Part shown: positions 1 to 6,658 of the stretch, piece by piece
Numbering within the stretch: position 1 is the first letter of the stretch
Layout: each line of letters begins with the position of its first letter
NCBI GenBank assembly: GCA_945861235.1
Contig: CAMATV010000041.1
Location: forward strand, 1 to 13,720
Origin: Opitutus sp. GAS368
GTDB taxonomy: Bacteria > Verrucomicrobiota > Verrucomicrobiia > Opitutales > Opitutaceae
Reading direction: 5' to 3'
DNA: 13,720 bases
Program-made: the position numbers and the translations under genes
The notes under the pieces: model-generated
Told to the model about the DNA's origin: nothing
Database searches by the model: none
The model's input: the letters and a program-made list of their open reading frames with translations, nothing else

Positions 1-3000
1 GTGATCGCGTTAAAGCGCCACTCCCGCACCTGCGAACGGGGTTTGCCATTGTTGGCGATCGCGAGCTTGAGCGGCGCCGCGACGTTGCCGGTGTAGAAGT
101 TCACGGGCGCACCGCCGCTGCCGATTAGGGAGGTCCACCAATTGACGCCGGCATCGTCCTTCACGCCTTGCCAAACCGGGAGCCGTGAATCGAGAAACTG
201 CTGCAGGCGCGGTGAAATATTACTGTCGATCGTCTGCTGCTGGGCCCCCGTCATCTTCAAGGTCCAATTGCGCGTGGGATTGAAGTTCAGCTCCAGCTCG
301 AGACCTTTCGACACCTGATCAGACGTCTCCGCGATGTTCTTGCCGACCAGCGTGTCGAGGAAGCCTTCGGGCAACTGCATGATCTTTGCCACCGCCGCAG
401 ATGTCTGCGCCGCCGTGGGGATAATTCCCTGCGCGGTGAATCGGGAGTTTGATAACAGCGTCGCCCAGGTCTCGAAATTAAACGAATCGTTTCCGTTGCC
501 GCTGCGGCCCGTGTCCATGCGAATCGCCCGCGTGGCGACAATGCCCGCATCTCCCCCGCGCGAATTGAACTGCGTCGTATCGTAGCGGCTGATCTTCAGG
601 CTGAGGCTGCTGTCGAGGAGCACAAAAGAAAGCCCGTAGTCGCGGCCCTTGCCGGTCGGATTGGGCAGAACCTCGCCGTAAAGATTGTATTGAGTCGTCG
701 CGGGTTGAAAACTGTCGGACTTGTTGAAATGACCCCGCAACCAGGAGAGCGGTTTCACCACGACGCCGGAGGTTTTCGTCTCGCCCGATTTTTCCAACCA
801 CGGGCCCCAGACATCGAGGGCGTCGTAGTTCAAGAAACCCGTCGCCGCATCTACCGTGGCACCGTTCGAATCGCGGCTGCGATTTTTGTCTTTGCGCAAA
901 CCAAAGGTCGTGACGATGCGATCTGCGAAGAAGAAATTCTGCGTCGTGGCGGACAGCGTGCGAATCTCGCGCCGCGTCCGATTGGACGGCGTCACCCCGG
1001 CTTCGCCGATCGTGGACGGTTCGTTGACCCACTGGTTCGTCAATGCGTTGAACCAGGTAAACGGATATTTTCCACTGAGGCCATAGATCGCCGGAGGAGC
1101 CGTATCGATGTTCTGTCCCTGATTATCGCCGACGTAGTATTTGTAGTAGGCGCGCGCCGCCGTCACGCCCGTGCGATTCTGCAGATTAATCCACGGATGA
1201 TCGTCGATGATCGCATCGCGATAGCGGAAGGTCGCCGTGTCGATGCGGCGCGTCTCGCCGTGGGCCGCAAATTTCTGCTGGCCGATCCAGCCCAGCCAGC
1301 GGGGGGTGTTGGCCGGCGTGAGCTGATAAGCCAGATCCGCGCTCTGAATATCGTTCACGTTCGGCCGGTTGAAGAGCGTGGGTTCCGAGGCCGCGAGATA
1401 CGGGCGGAGAAAGTAGGGATTGGCCCGGCCGTCGAGGAGTTTTTCGTTCACGTCGACGTAGAGGACCGCATTCGTGCCGCCGATAAAGTTGCGGCTGTAG
1501 CTATCCACATCCTCATGAAACCAGCCGGCCCGCGCGGCCAGAAGATGGTGCTTGGTGCGCACAAATTCCTGCTCGATCTCAATCGTGGTGATATCGGCTT
1601 TGTCCTTGTTGTAGTTAGGCGCGACGAAATTTACCGAGGACCAATCGTAGAGCGATTTACTGGTGATGCTCGGCGTCACGAAGAGCGGGAACAGCGTGCC
1701 GCGCAGTCGCTGGAGATCCGTACCACTCTCGAGAAAACGAAGATTGGTCGTGAGATTGTCCGGTGTCGCGATGCCCGCAAACGCCCCGGACGTCGGGATC
1801 GCGCTGGTGCGATTGACGCTCCAAAATCGGATGTCGCCGTTGTCCACGTAAATGCTGGGGCGGTTGTAGAATCCCGTGCCTTGGGCGAGCAGCCCGAGCG
1901 GGAGATTGCCATCTTGCGCCACGGTAAACGGTCCGGATCGTGCGCCATTGGCGAAGGTCACGATCTGGGTCGTGGGGTCCCAGGTCGGACGCCCGACCGC
2001 ATTCCAGTAGGAAACGGCATCGCGCGGCGTGACGGAATTCGGCCGGCGCGCGTAGCTGTTGTAGGCCTCAAAGCTGCCGCGAATCGTCGTCGTCGAAAAC
2101 GGTTTGTAGGTGAGCGCTCCCTGCTGGCGGCGCACCATCTCGGCCGCCGGCTCACGCTTGAAGCCTTTTGATTCGTAAACCGCCGAAACGCGCGCGGAGA
2201 GTTTGTTGCGGATGATCGGTCGGTTCAGATCGAGGCTCGTGCGGTAGCCGCCATAGCTGTCCATGCGGGCCGTAAACGTGGAGATTTGCCGCGTGAGATT
2301 TGCCTGCGTGCCGATGATGTTCACCGTACCCGCCGTGTTCCCGAGGCCGAAAATATTGGCGTTGGGTCCGCGCGAAATCTCCACCGCCTCCGTGTTGTAG
2401 AGATCGATCGGGATGGAGGAATTGCTCGCGAAATTGCCGCGCGCCGTATTCGCGGTGTCGAGACCGCGGATGCGATTCGCCGTCTGGGGACCGCTCTGGA
2501 CACTGTCGTTCACCCCTCCATTTCGATCGACGGTAAACGCCGTGAAATTGCCCGTGCCCTCGGTGTTCGCCTCGTAAAGGAAGATGTCGTTGATATCGAG
2601 GATGGCGGTGTCGAGCATCTGCTGCTTCGTAACGACCGTGATGGAGGCACCGAGATCCTCGAGCTTCGAGTTGAGGCGCGTGCCCGACAGGGTGTTCGAG
2701 GCGAGATAGCCTTTGTCCGCCCCGGCGTTCACTTGAAACGGCGAGAGCTCAACCACCGTATCCCCGTCCCCTGTCGGCGTGTTGGCCGTCGCGGCTTTGG
2801 CGGCCTTCGTCTCGTCGGCCCGCTGTGCGGCGAGTTCAGCGGCGTCGAGCTTGCCGTCCTTGTTCTTGTCGTAACGGGCGAGATCCTGCGCGGCGCGCGC
2901 GGCACCGGGTGCAACGGGCGCTTGCGCCCAAGACCAAACGGAAAGAAGCGAGGAGAGACTGACCGCAGCCGCGAGGGTCGCTCGCGGGGCAGGACGGGGA

Positions 3001-3017
3001 TCGATAAGGGACTTCAT
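1..3017 (-). CDS. TonB-dependent outer-membrane receptor, 3' end cut by window edge
   Basis: The minus frame is open from ATG at 3017 to the left edge (about 1005 codons), so the C-terminus is missing. The start gives a signal peptide with an Ala/Leu-rich core, probably cleaved after AQA at residues 31-33. An EF-hand-like loop follows at residues 50-61, then an Ala/Lys-rich linker, the motif ELSPFQV near 90-96 (a possible TonB box), a plug domain at about 108-245 (SGTRLNSKLEDLGASITVVT, then EISRGPNANIFGLGNTAGTVN) and a long beta-barrel. The last visible residues (NGKPRSQVREWRFNAI) resemble the barrel end of this family, so perhaps 100 residues or fewer are missing. Receptors of this type import large ligands through the outer membrane using TonB energy. 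The ligand cannot be read from sequence; the neighbouring lyase-like gene on the same strand suggests a sugar oligomer. No clear ribosome binding site precedes the ATG. Codon use is more mixed than in the plus-strand genes. Confidence 0.9.
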   Translation of the reverse strand, partial: MKSLIDPRPAPRATLAAAVSLSSLLSVWSWAQAPVAPGAARAAQDLARYDKNKDGKLDAAELAAQRADETKAAKAATANTPTGDGDTVVELSPFQVNAGADKGYLASNTLSGTRLNSKLEDLGASITVVTKQQMLDTAILDINDIFLYEANTEGTGNFTAFTVDRNGGVNDSVQSGPQTANRIRGLDTANTARGNFASNSSIPIDLYNTEAVEISRGPNANIFGLGNTAGTVNIIGTQANLTRQISTFTARMDSYGGYRTSLDLNRPIIRNKLSARVSAVYESKGFKREPAAEMVRRQQGALTYKPFSTTTIRGSFEAYNSYARRPNSVTPRDAVSYWNAVGRPTWDPTTQIVTFANGARSGPFTVAQDGNLPLGLLAQGTGFYNRPSIYVDNGDIRFWSVNRTSAIPTSGAFAGIATPDNLTTNLRFLESGTDLQRLRGTLFPLFVTPSITSKSLYDWSSVNFVAPNYNKDKADITTIEIEQEFVRTKHHLLAARAGWFHEDVDSYSRNFIGGTNAVLYVDVNEKLLDGRANPYFLRPYLAASEPTLFNRPNVNDIQSADLAYQLTPANTPRWLGWIGQQKFAAHGETRRIDTATFRYRDAIIDDHPWINLQNRTGVTAARAYYKYYVGDNQGQNIDTAPPAIYGLSGKYPFTWFNALTNQWVNEPSTIGEAGVTPSNRTRREIRTLSATTQNFFFADRIVTTFGLRKDKNRSRDSNGATVDAATGFLNYDALDVWGPWLEKSGETKTSGVVVKPLSWLRGHFNKSDSFQPATTQYNLYGEVLPNPTGKGRDYGLSFVLLDSSLSLKISRYDTTQFNSRGGDAGIVATRAIRMDTGRSGNGNDSFNFETWATLLSNSRFTAQGIIPTAAQTSAAVAKIMQLPEGFLDTLVGKNIAETSDQVSKGLELELNFNPTRNWTLKMTGAQQQTIDSNISPRLQQFLDSRLPVWQGVKDDAGVNWWTSLIGSGGAPVNFYTGNVAAPLKLAIANNGKPRSQVREWRFNAI
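2835..2870 (-). other. EF-hand-like calcium-binding loop inside the first TonB receptor
   Basis: Residues 50-61 of the receptor read DKNKDGKLDAAE. This fits the canonical 12-residue EF-hand loop: D at 1, N at 3, D at 5, G at 6, a hydrophobic residue at 8, D at 9 and E at 12. The flanks (AARAAQDLARY before, LAAQRADE after) look helical, giving a helix-loop-helix. It lies between the signal peptide and the plug, so it should face the periplasm. Calcium binding is inferred from the motif only. Confidence 0.7.
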
Positions 3018-3269
3018 GAAGTTAGTTAAAGTTTGAGGACTGAGCCGCCGCCGCCGGTTTCCTTGGTGCGGCCTCGCAGTTGATGGGCAAGAAACGGCGA
3101 ACGATGGAGGACGGACACTGAGAACAACGCGTTCATGCGCAAGTGGCACCATCCCGCCGCTTGGCCGGACAGTCAGTCAACGGGGCCGATTTCAAACCGC
3201 GTTGCGTTCAATTTCACCGTTGATCCTCGCTACGTCTGTGCGGCACCTACCCGTCGCCAAACGGGGCGC

Positions 3270-3338
3270 TTACTTTTTCGGCGGCGCGACCTGCGGACCA
3301 CCGCGACCGCCCCGTTTTTCGCGGCCGTCGGTGGGACT
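3270..3338 (-). pseudogene. possible 3'-end scrap of a lost gene with a Gly/Arg-rich tail
   Basis: Read on the minus strand, this stretch encodes SPTDGREKRGGRGGPQVAPP followed by KK and a TAA stop at 3270-3272; an in-frame TGA precedes it at 3339-3341. The ending resembles the tail of the upstream lyase-like protein (GGRGGPPAPPATGKQ, stop), and the DNA just around the two stop codons is also alike (plus strand ttactttttc against ttactgtttc). It may be the remnant of a deleted gene or of a duplicated 3' end. Low-complexity GC-rich DNA can produce such a match by chance, so the call is tentative. Confidence 0.25.
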
Positions 3339-3498
3339 TCAGGGAGAACTTATTTGCGCCGGCTGCGATCCCCCAGAGCTGGTTTGGACGAGGGTGATCC
3401 CGACGTCATTTGAGTTGTTGAATGCTGATCGCTGCGAGTGTGAGTGAGCGGTATTTCGACTATCGTCAAAATAGCACGCGAGGCTGGTCGGAGAGAGC

Positions 3499-3538
3499 GG
3501 GAGCGAGCTTACTCGCGACGATGGGCGAATGAGTCGCC
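3499..3538. repeat. two adjacent REP-like hairpins
   Basis: The first hairpin has stem GCGAG (3503-3507), loop CTTA and stem CTCGC (3512-3516). The second has stem GGCGA (3524-3528), a 5-base loop and stem TCGCC (3534-3538). The first unit, GGGAGCGAGCTTACTCGCGA, closely resembles the REP sequences known from Pseudomonas intergenic regions. It lies about 70 bases past the stop of the minus-strand lyase-like gene, a typical place for such repeats, where they can stabilise or end a transcript. Whether it recurs elsewhere in this genome cannot be seen here. Confidence 0.5.
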
Positions 3539-3605
3539 AGCACGTTCGCGCGGGCACTGCTGCTAATATTTTCCGAGAATGCCCCGAGGCTTTCCACGGG
3601 GATAT

Positions 3606-6389
3606 TTACTGTTTCCCGGTCGCTGGCGGTGCCGGCGGTCCGCCACGCCCGCCCCGGCCCCCGCGACCACCGGCGCCGCTCTCGGGCGCGGGTGGCAGCT
3701 CGTTGGGCAGGGCGTCCGCGCACAGCGCGAGAATCTCGATCACCGTGAGGCTCGTCTGCGCGGCGTCGTTGGTGGAGACGCCCGCCGATTCATGCACCGG
3801 ATTGAGCGAGTCGGGTCCGCTCATGAGGCGCGGCGTCGCTCCCCGGGCGCGGCTCAGCGCGGCGATCGCCCGCTGCGCATACGCGGGATTCTTGGTCTGC
3901 GCGTAGGCATAGGCGGCGAGCCGCGGCCCGCCTTGCGCCGTCTCGACATACTGCGCGTCGGCGCCTTCGTTGCCCGTCGCGCGATCCTTGTCGAGCACGT
4001 CGCCGGGCGCGCTGCCGAGCCGGCAATACTGCAACCACGCTTTCTTCCAATCTTCGCGGCCGAGCAAGGGGACCAATTCAAACATCACCTGCGCCCCACC
4101 TTGAATCGTGGAGAGATTGTAGTTCACCGGCACCTGCTGGCCAACGACGGGATCGGGAATCGGGAAAAGTTTTCCCGTCGCGGGATCGTAGCCGACGGTC
4201 ATGCTGCCGCCGCCCTTGAGCGGGCCGATCTTGCCTGCGCCAATGTCGGGATTCAGGCCGTTGCGCACTCCGGAGCGAATCCAATACGGCATCGCGAGGA
4301 TGGCATCGACGCCCGCGTTGATGCGGTCGAGCCATTGCTTGTCGCCAGTACGTTCCCACTCGGTCATCCAATTGCCCGCGAGCGCAAACCAGTCCGGCCC
4401 GATGCGGATGCGGCCGGGGAATTTCGGGTCCTGCGGGAGCACCGGTTGCGCGAGGCGCATCGGGTCGTGCTTCACCGCCGCGAGATCGGCGGTGAGTTGC
4501 GCGCGCATGATGTCGCCCGTGCGCTCGTCGGTTGTCAGGTAATAATACGGCCGCCAGTGCGCTGCCTGGCTGACGCGTGCTTCCTTCGCGCCGTCGCCCC
4601 ACTTCACGACGTTGTGCCGCGAACCCAAGCCCTGCATCGGGCCGATGTGATAGACATTCGTCTCGCTCGTGTTGCGCGTCTGTGCCTCCGCCATCCGAAA
4701 CACATCCCCGCGGCCCGTGCGCAGGAAACTGGTCCATACCCACAGCGGCACTCCCAGCTCCGTGTTCTGCCACGCGTGCCCGCCCCAATCGTAATACCAG
4801 ACGTGCTGCGCGTTGTTATAACTGTGAATGTAGTCGCCAAAGGTCCAGAAGCCATACCAGTGGCGCTCGTCCATCTGCTGCTGATAAAACGCCAACACGG
4901 AATCAAGTTTGTCTTCCACGGTCTTTTTCAAGGGCGTCGAACGGTCCGGCAAGCTCCACACTCCGAATACACCCGTCGAGTGCAGATATTTCGGTGACGC
5001 CACCAGCAGCGGTCGCCGCTCGCCCGCCCGCGCCATGGCCACCATCGCCGCCTTCGTCGGGACCTCGCCCGCAGGAAAGAGCGTCAACTCGCTCGTTCGC
5101 GCGACGCCATAGGCCACGCTCATCCCGGGCTGCACGTCCTCATAAGTCGCGTTGAGCCCGTGCGCACGGGTGTCGTAGTGCCGCATGTCCATCGCCGGTG
5201 CCTCCGGCGACCAGAGCCACGCCGTCAACTGCGCCGTGGCCTTCGCCGCGTCACGAATCTCCAGCCCCGTGGGAAACGACTGCCAGAAGTCTTTCACGCT
5301 GAGCGCGAGCCCGCCGCTGACATCGCCGACGAAGGCCAACCCCGATGCCCGCCGGCCCGCATCCGCAAACAACCATGTGCTCTGCGGATTGGTGCGCTTG
5401 GTGATCGTGAATCCCTCGGGTGTCGGCTGCGACAGCTTGTAGTCGCTCCAGATCGCGTGCTGCTCCTTCTCGTTGTCCGCATAGAAACGCCCGCCCTCGA
5501 TCCGTTGGCCCGCAGCCTGGGTGACGTTGCCGCCGCCCGGTTGGATGGGCTCGGCCCAGAGACCGCCGTCGGGTCCGGAGAAACGCACGTGCCGATTGTG
5601 AGCTTGCTCGCGCATCGGCACCGCAAACGTCAGGCCGACGCCACGAATAAAATCCTTCTGCTGATCGCCGTCGAACACGAGCGTGTGCACGACGCGGATC
5701 GACTCCTGCCCCGCATAAAAATACAGCCGTACGCTGAACGGCAGCCACTCGCGCGGACCGTTCACCGCCTTGTGCATTCCCTCCACTTTGACGACCGCGC
5801 GGACCGGCCCAGCCTGCTCGACCGTGACCTTGTGGACGTTGCTCAGAAATTTATCGCGCCGCGGCATCGCGCCCTCGTCCGCGTCCGGTCCATTCTGCAG
5901 GATACACACGAGCTGCCCCGCACGCGCCACTTCGCGTCCGCCCACCGCGAGCGACTCGATCAGGTTTGTCCCGGTCGTGAGCAGTCGGGCCTTCATCGCA
6001 CCAGTGTCGATTTCGATCACCCCGTTGCCCTGCTGGAGAGTCAGCTTCGCGCCATCTGTCGCCGCGCTCGTCCCGCTCGCCAAAGTAAACGGCCCCGCCA
6101 CGCCCGCGCCCGTCGCTGTCGCCAGACCGCTCCACTTCAGCGAGCCGTCCGGCCAGTAGGCCAATGGCCACGTTTGCACCGGCAAGGTCTTCCCATCGGC
6201 CGCCCTGAGCGAAAACGTCTGGTCCTTCTTCACCGCCCCCTGCGGCCACGGCACACCGAAGCTGACACCGGTGCCGGCTCCCGGCGCAGTTTGATCCAGC
6301 CAATCGATCGACACATCGGCGCCCAATCCCTCGGCCGACGCCATGAGGCCGATCATGAGAGCGGTTAAGAAATAACGGGAGTGTTTCAT
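3606..6389 (-). CDS. secreted exo-rhamnogalacturonan lyase-like protein (PcRGLX/YetA family, PL26-related)
   Basis: This is a 927-residue protein from the ATG at 6387-6389. The frame is open upstream to 6536, but this ATG is chosen because it starts a clear signal peptide (MKHSRYFLTALMIGLMASAE, cut near GLGA). The N-terminal RIFT-barrel region (about 24-110) has GVSFGVPWPQGAV and YWPDGSLKWSGL, typical of the family. A central beta-sandwich runs to about 480. The C-terminal alpha/alpha toroid contains HWYGFWTFGDYIHSYNN (from residue 510), YDWGGHAWQNTELGVPLWVW, FLRTGRGDVFRMAEAQTRN, GLGSRHNVVKWGD and YYYLTTDERTGDIM. Penicillium PcRGLX in this family is an exo-acting lyase on rhamnogalacturonan I, and Bacillus YetA is a homologue; activity here is inferred. 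The last 29 residues are a Pro/Gly/Arg-rich tail (GGRGGRGGRGGPP). The gene is divergent from the second TonB receptor and on the same strand as the first, which suits release and then uptake of sugar oligomers. No Shine-Dalgarno sequence is visible. Confidence 0.75.
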   Translation of the reverse strand: MKHSRYFLTALMIGLMASAEGLGADVSIDWLDQTAPGAGTGVSFGVPWPQGAVKKDQTFSLRAADGKTLPVQTWPLAYWPDGSLKWSGLATATGAGVAGPFTLASGTSAATDGAKLTLQQGNGVIEIDTGAMKARLLTTGTNLIESLAVGGREVARAGQLVCILQNGPDADEGAMPRRDKFLSNVHKVTVEQAGPVRAVVKVEGMHKAVNGPREWLPFSVRLYFYAGQESIRVVHTLVFDGDQQKDFIRGVGLTFAVPMREQAHNRHVRFSGPDGGLWAEPIQPGGGNVTQAAGQRIEGGRFYADNEKEQHAIWSDYKLSQPTPEGFTITKRTNPQSTWLFADAGRRASGLAFVGDVSGGLALSVKDFWQSFPTGLEIRDAAKATAQLTAWLWSPEAPAMDMRHYDTRAHGLNATYEDVQPGMSVAYGVARTSELTLFPAGEVPTKAAMVAMARAGERRPLLVASPKYLHSTGVFGVWSLPDRSTPLKKTVEDKLDSVLAFYQQQMDERHWYGFWTFGDYIHSYNNAQHVWYYDWGGHAWQNTELGVPLWVWTSFLRTGRGDVFRMAEAQTRNTSETNVYHIGPMQGLGSRHNVVKWGDGAKEARVSQAAHWRPYYYLTTDERTGDIMRAQLTADLAAVKHDPMRLAQPVLPQDPKFPGRIRIGPDWFALAGNWMTEWERTGDKQWLDRINAGVDAILAMPYWIRSGVRNGLNPDIGAGKIGPLKGGGSMTVGYDPATGKLFPIPDPVVGQQVPVNYNLSTIQGGAQVMFELVPLLGREDWKKAWLQYCRLGSAPGDVLDKDRATGNEGADAQYVETAQGGPRLAAYAYAQTKNPAYAQRAIAALSRARGATPRLMSGPDSLNPVHESAGVSTNDAAQTSLTVIEILALCADALPNELPPAPESGAGGRGGRGGRGGPPAPPATGKQ

Positions 6390-6489
6390 AAAAGTGAGCT
6401 TTGCGACCCAGGGTCGGAGCGCGCCGAGGTGCGGCACCGGTACCTGTGCGCAGACTGACGAATCGCCCGCATTTCGGATGCGCCCACGA

Positions 6490-6503
6490 TTGGCCACGGC
6501 CAA
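6490..6503. promoter_or_regulatory. 14-base palindrome, candidate operator
   Basis: TTGGCC-AC-GGCCAA is a perfect inverted repeat with a 2-base centre. It sits about 100 bases from the lyase-like start and 155 from the receptor start, in the shared upstream region. Symmetry and position fit a dimeric repressor or activator site, but no regulator gene is present in the window and a 6-base half-site can occur by chance in GC-rich DNA. Confidence 0.3.
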
Positions 6504-6612
6504 ATTTTCAGCCGGCCCGCCCTTGGCGATGCCCATTCACCGTCCGTTGATTCGCTCGTCGGACTGTCCACGCGCGGACCGTTGGCTCTTTTTTCCACGC
6601 CTTGCCTAGGTG

Positions 6613-6639
6613 TTCGGTCGGCCATCCACCACCGACGAA
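6613..6639 (+). promoter_or_regulatory. leader hairpin upstream of second TonB receptor
   Basis: GTCGG (6617-6621) pairs with CCGAC (6632-6636), and TTC (6613-6615) with GAA (6637-6639), with one bulged G and a 10-base loop. The 3' arm overlaps a second small inverted repeat, ACGAATCTTCGT (6635-6646), so the two folds would exclude each other. It ends 20 bases before the ATG. The significance is uncertain, as no downstream function is evident. Confidence 0.2.
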
Positions 6640-6658
6640 TCTTCGTTTAACCAACACC

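Larger units (their letters stand above)
3018..3605. other. 588-base intergenic region upstream of the first TonB receptor
   Basis: No convincing gene lies here. It must hold the promoter and leader of the minus-strand receptor and the 3' end of the minus-strand lyase-like transcript. I saw no convincing -35/-10 pair. Short open frames on both strands have no recognisable domain, Shine-Dalgarno sequence or family resemblance. Two items stand out: paired REP-like hairpins at 3499-3538 and a tail-like coding scrap at 3270-3338. The size of the gap argues that the two minus-strand genes are transcribed separately. Confidence 0.6.
6390..6658. promoter_or_regulatory. divergent promoter region between lyase-like gene and second TonB receptor
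   Basis: These 269 bases separate two divergent starts, so promoters in both directions should lie here. I found no strong sigma-70 pair. A weak candidate for the plus strand is TTGGCT near 6582 followed by a T-rich spacer and TAGGTG near 6606. No known riboswitch fold was recognised. The notable elements are the palindrome at 6490-6503 and a leader hairpin at 6613-6639. The shared region makes co-regulation of the two genes plausible. Confidence 0.4.

Noticed and set aside
690..2171. A 493-codon plus-strand open frame opposite the first receptor
   Set aside because: Same codon-aligned antisense effect; the minus strand has an unbroken receptor reading frame across it.
3135..3447. Overlapping short open frames in the gap after the lyase-like gene
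   Set aside because: No start signal, no domain, and mutually overlapping frames in GC-rich DNA; treated as non-coding.
3018..3605. CRISPR array, tRNA or riboswitch in the largest gap
   Set aside because: No regularly spaced repeats, no cloverleaf and no known riboswitch core could be found by eye.
5160..6368. A 402-codon plus-strand open frame opposite the lyase-like gene, and a similar one at 3579-4997
   Set aside because: Both are codon-aligned antisense frames rich in Arg, His and Pro, with no domain; the minus strand carries conserved family motifs.
6390..6536. N-terminal extension of the lyase-like protein by 49 residues
   Set aside because: The extension would put the signal peptide inside the protein; the ATG at 6389 starts a normal signal peptide.
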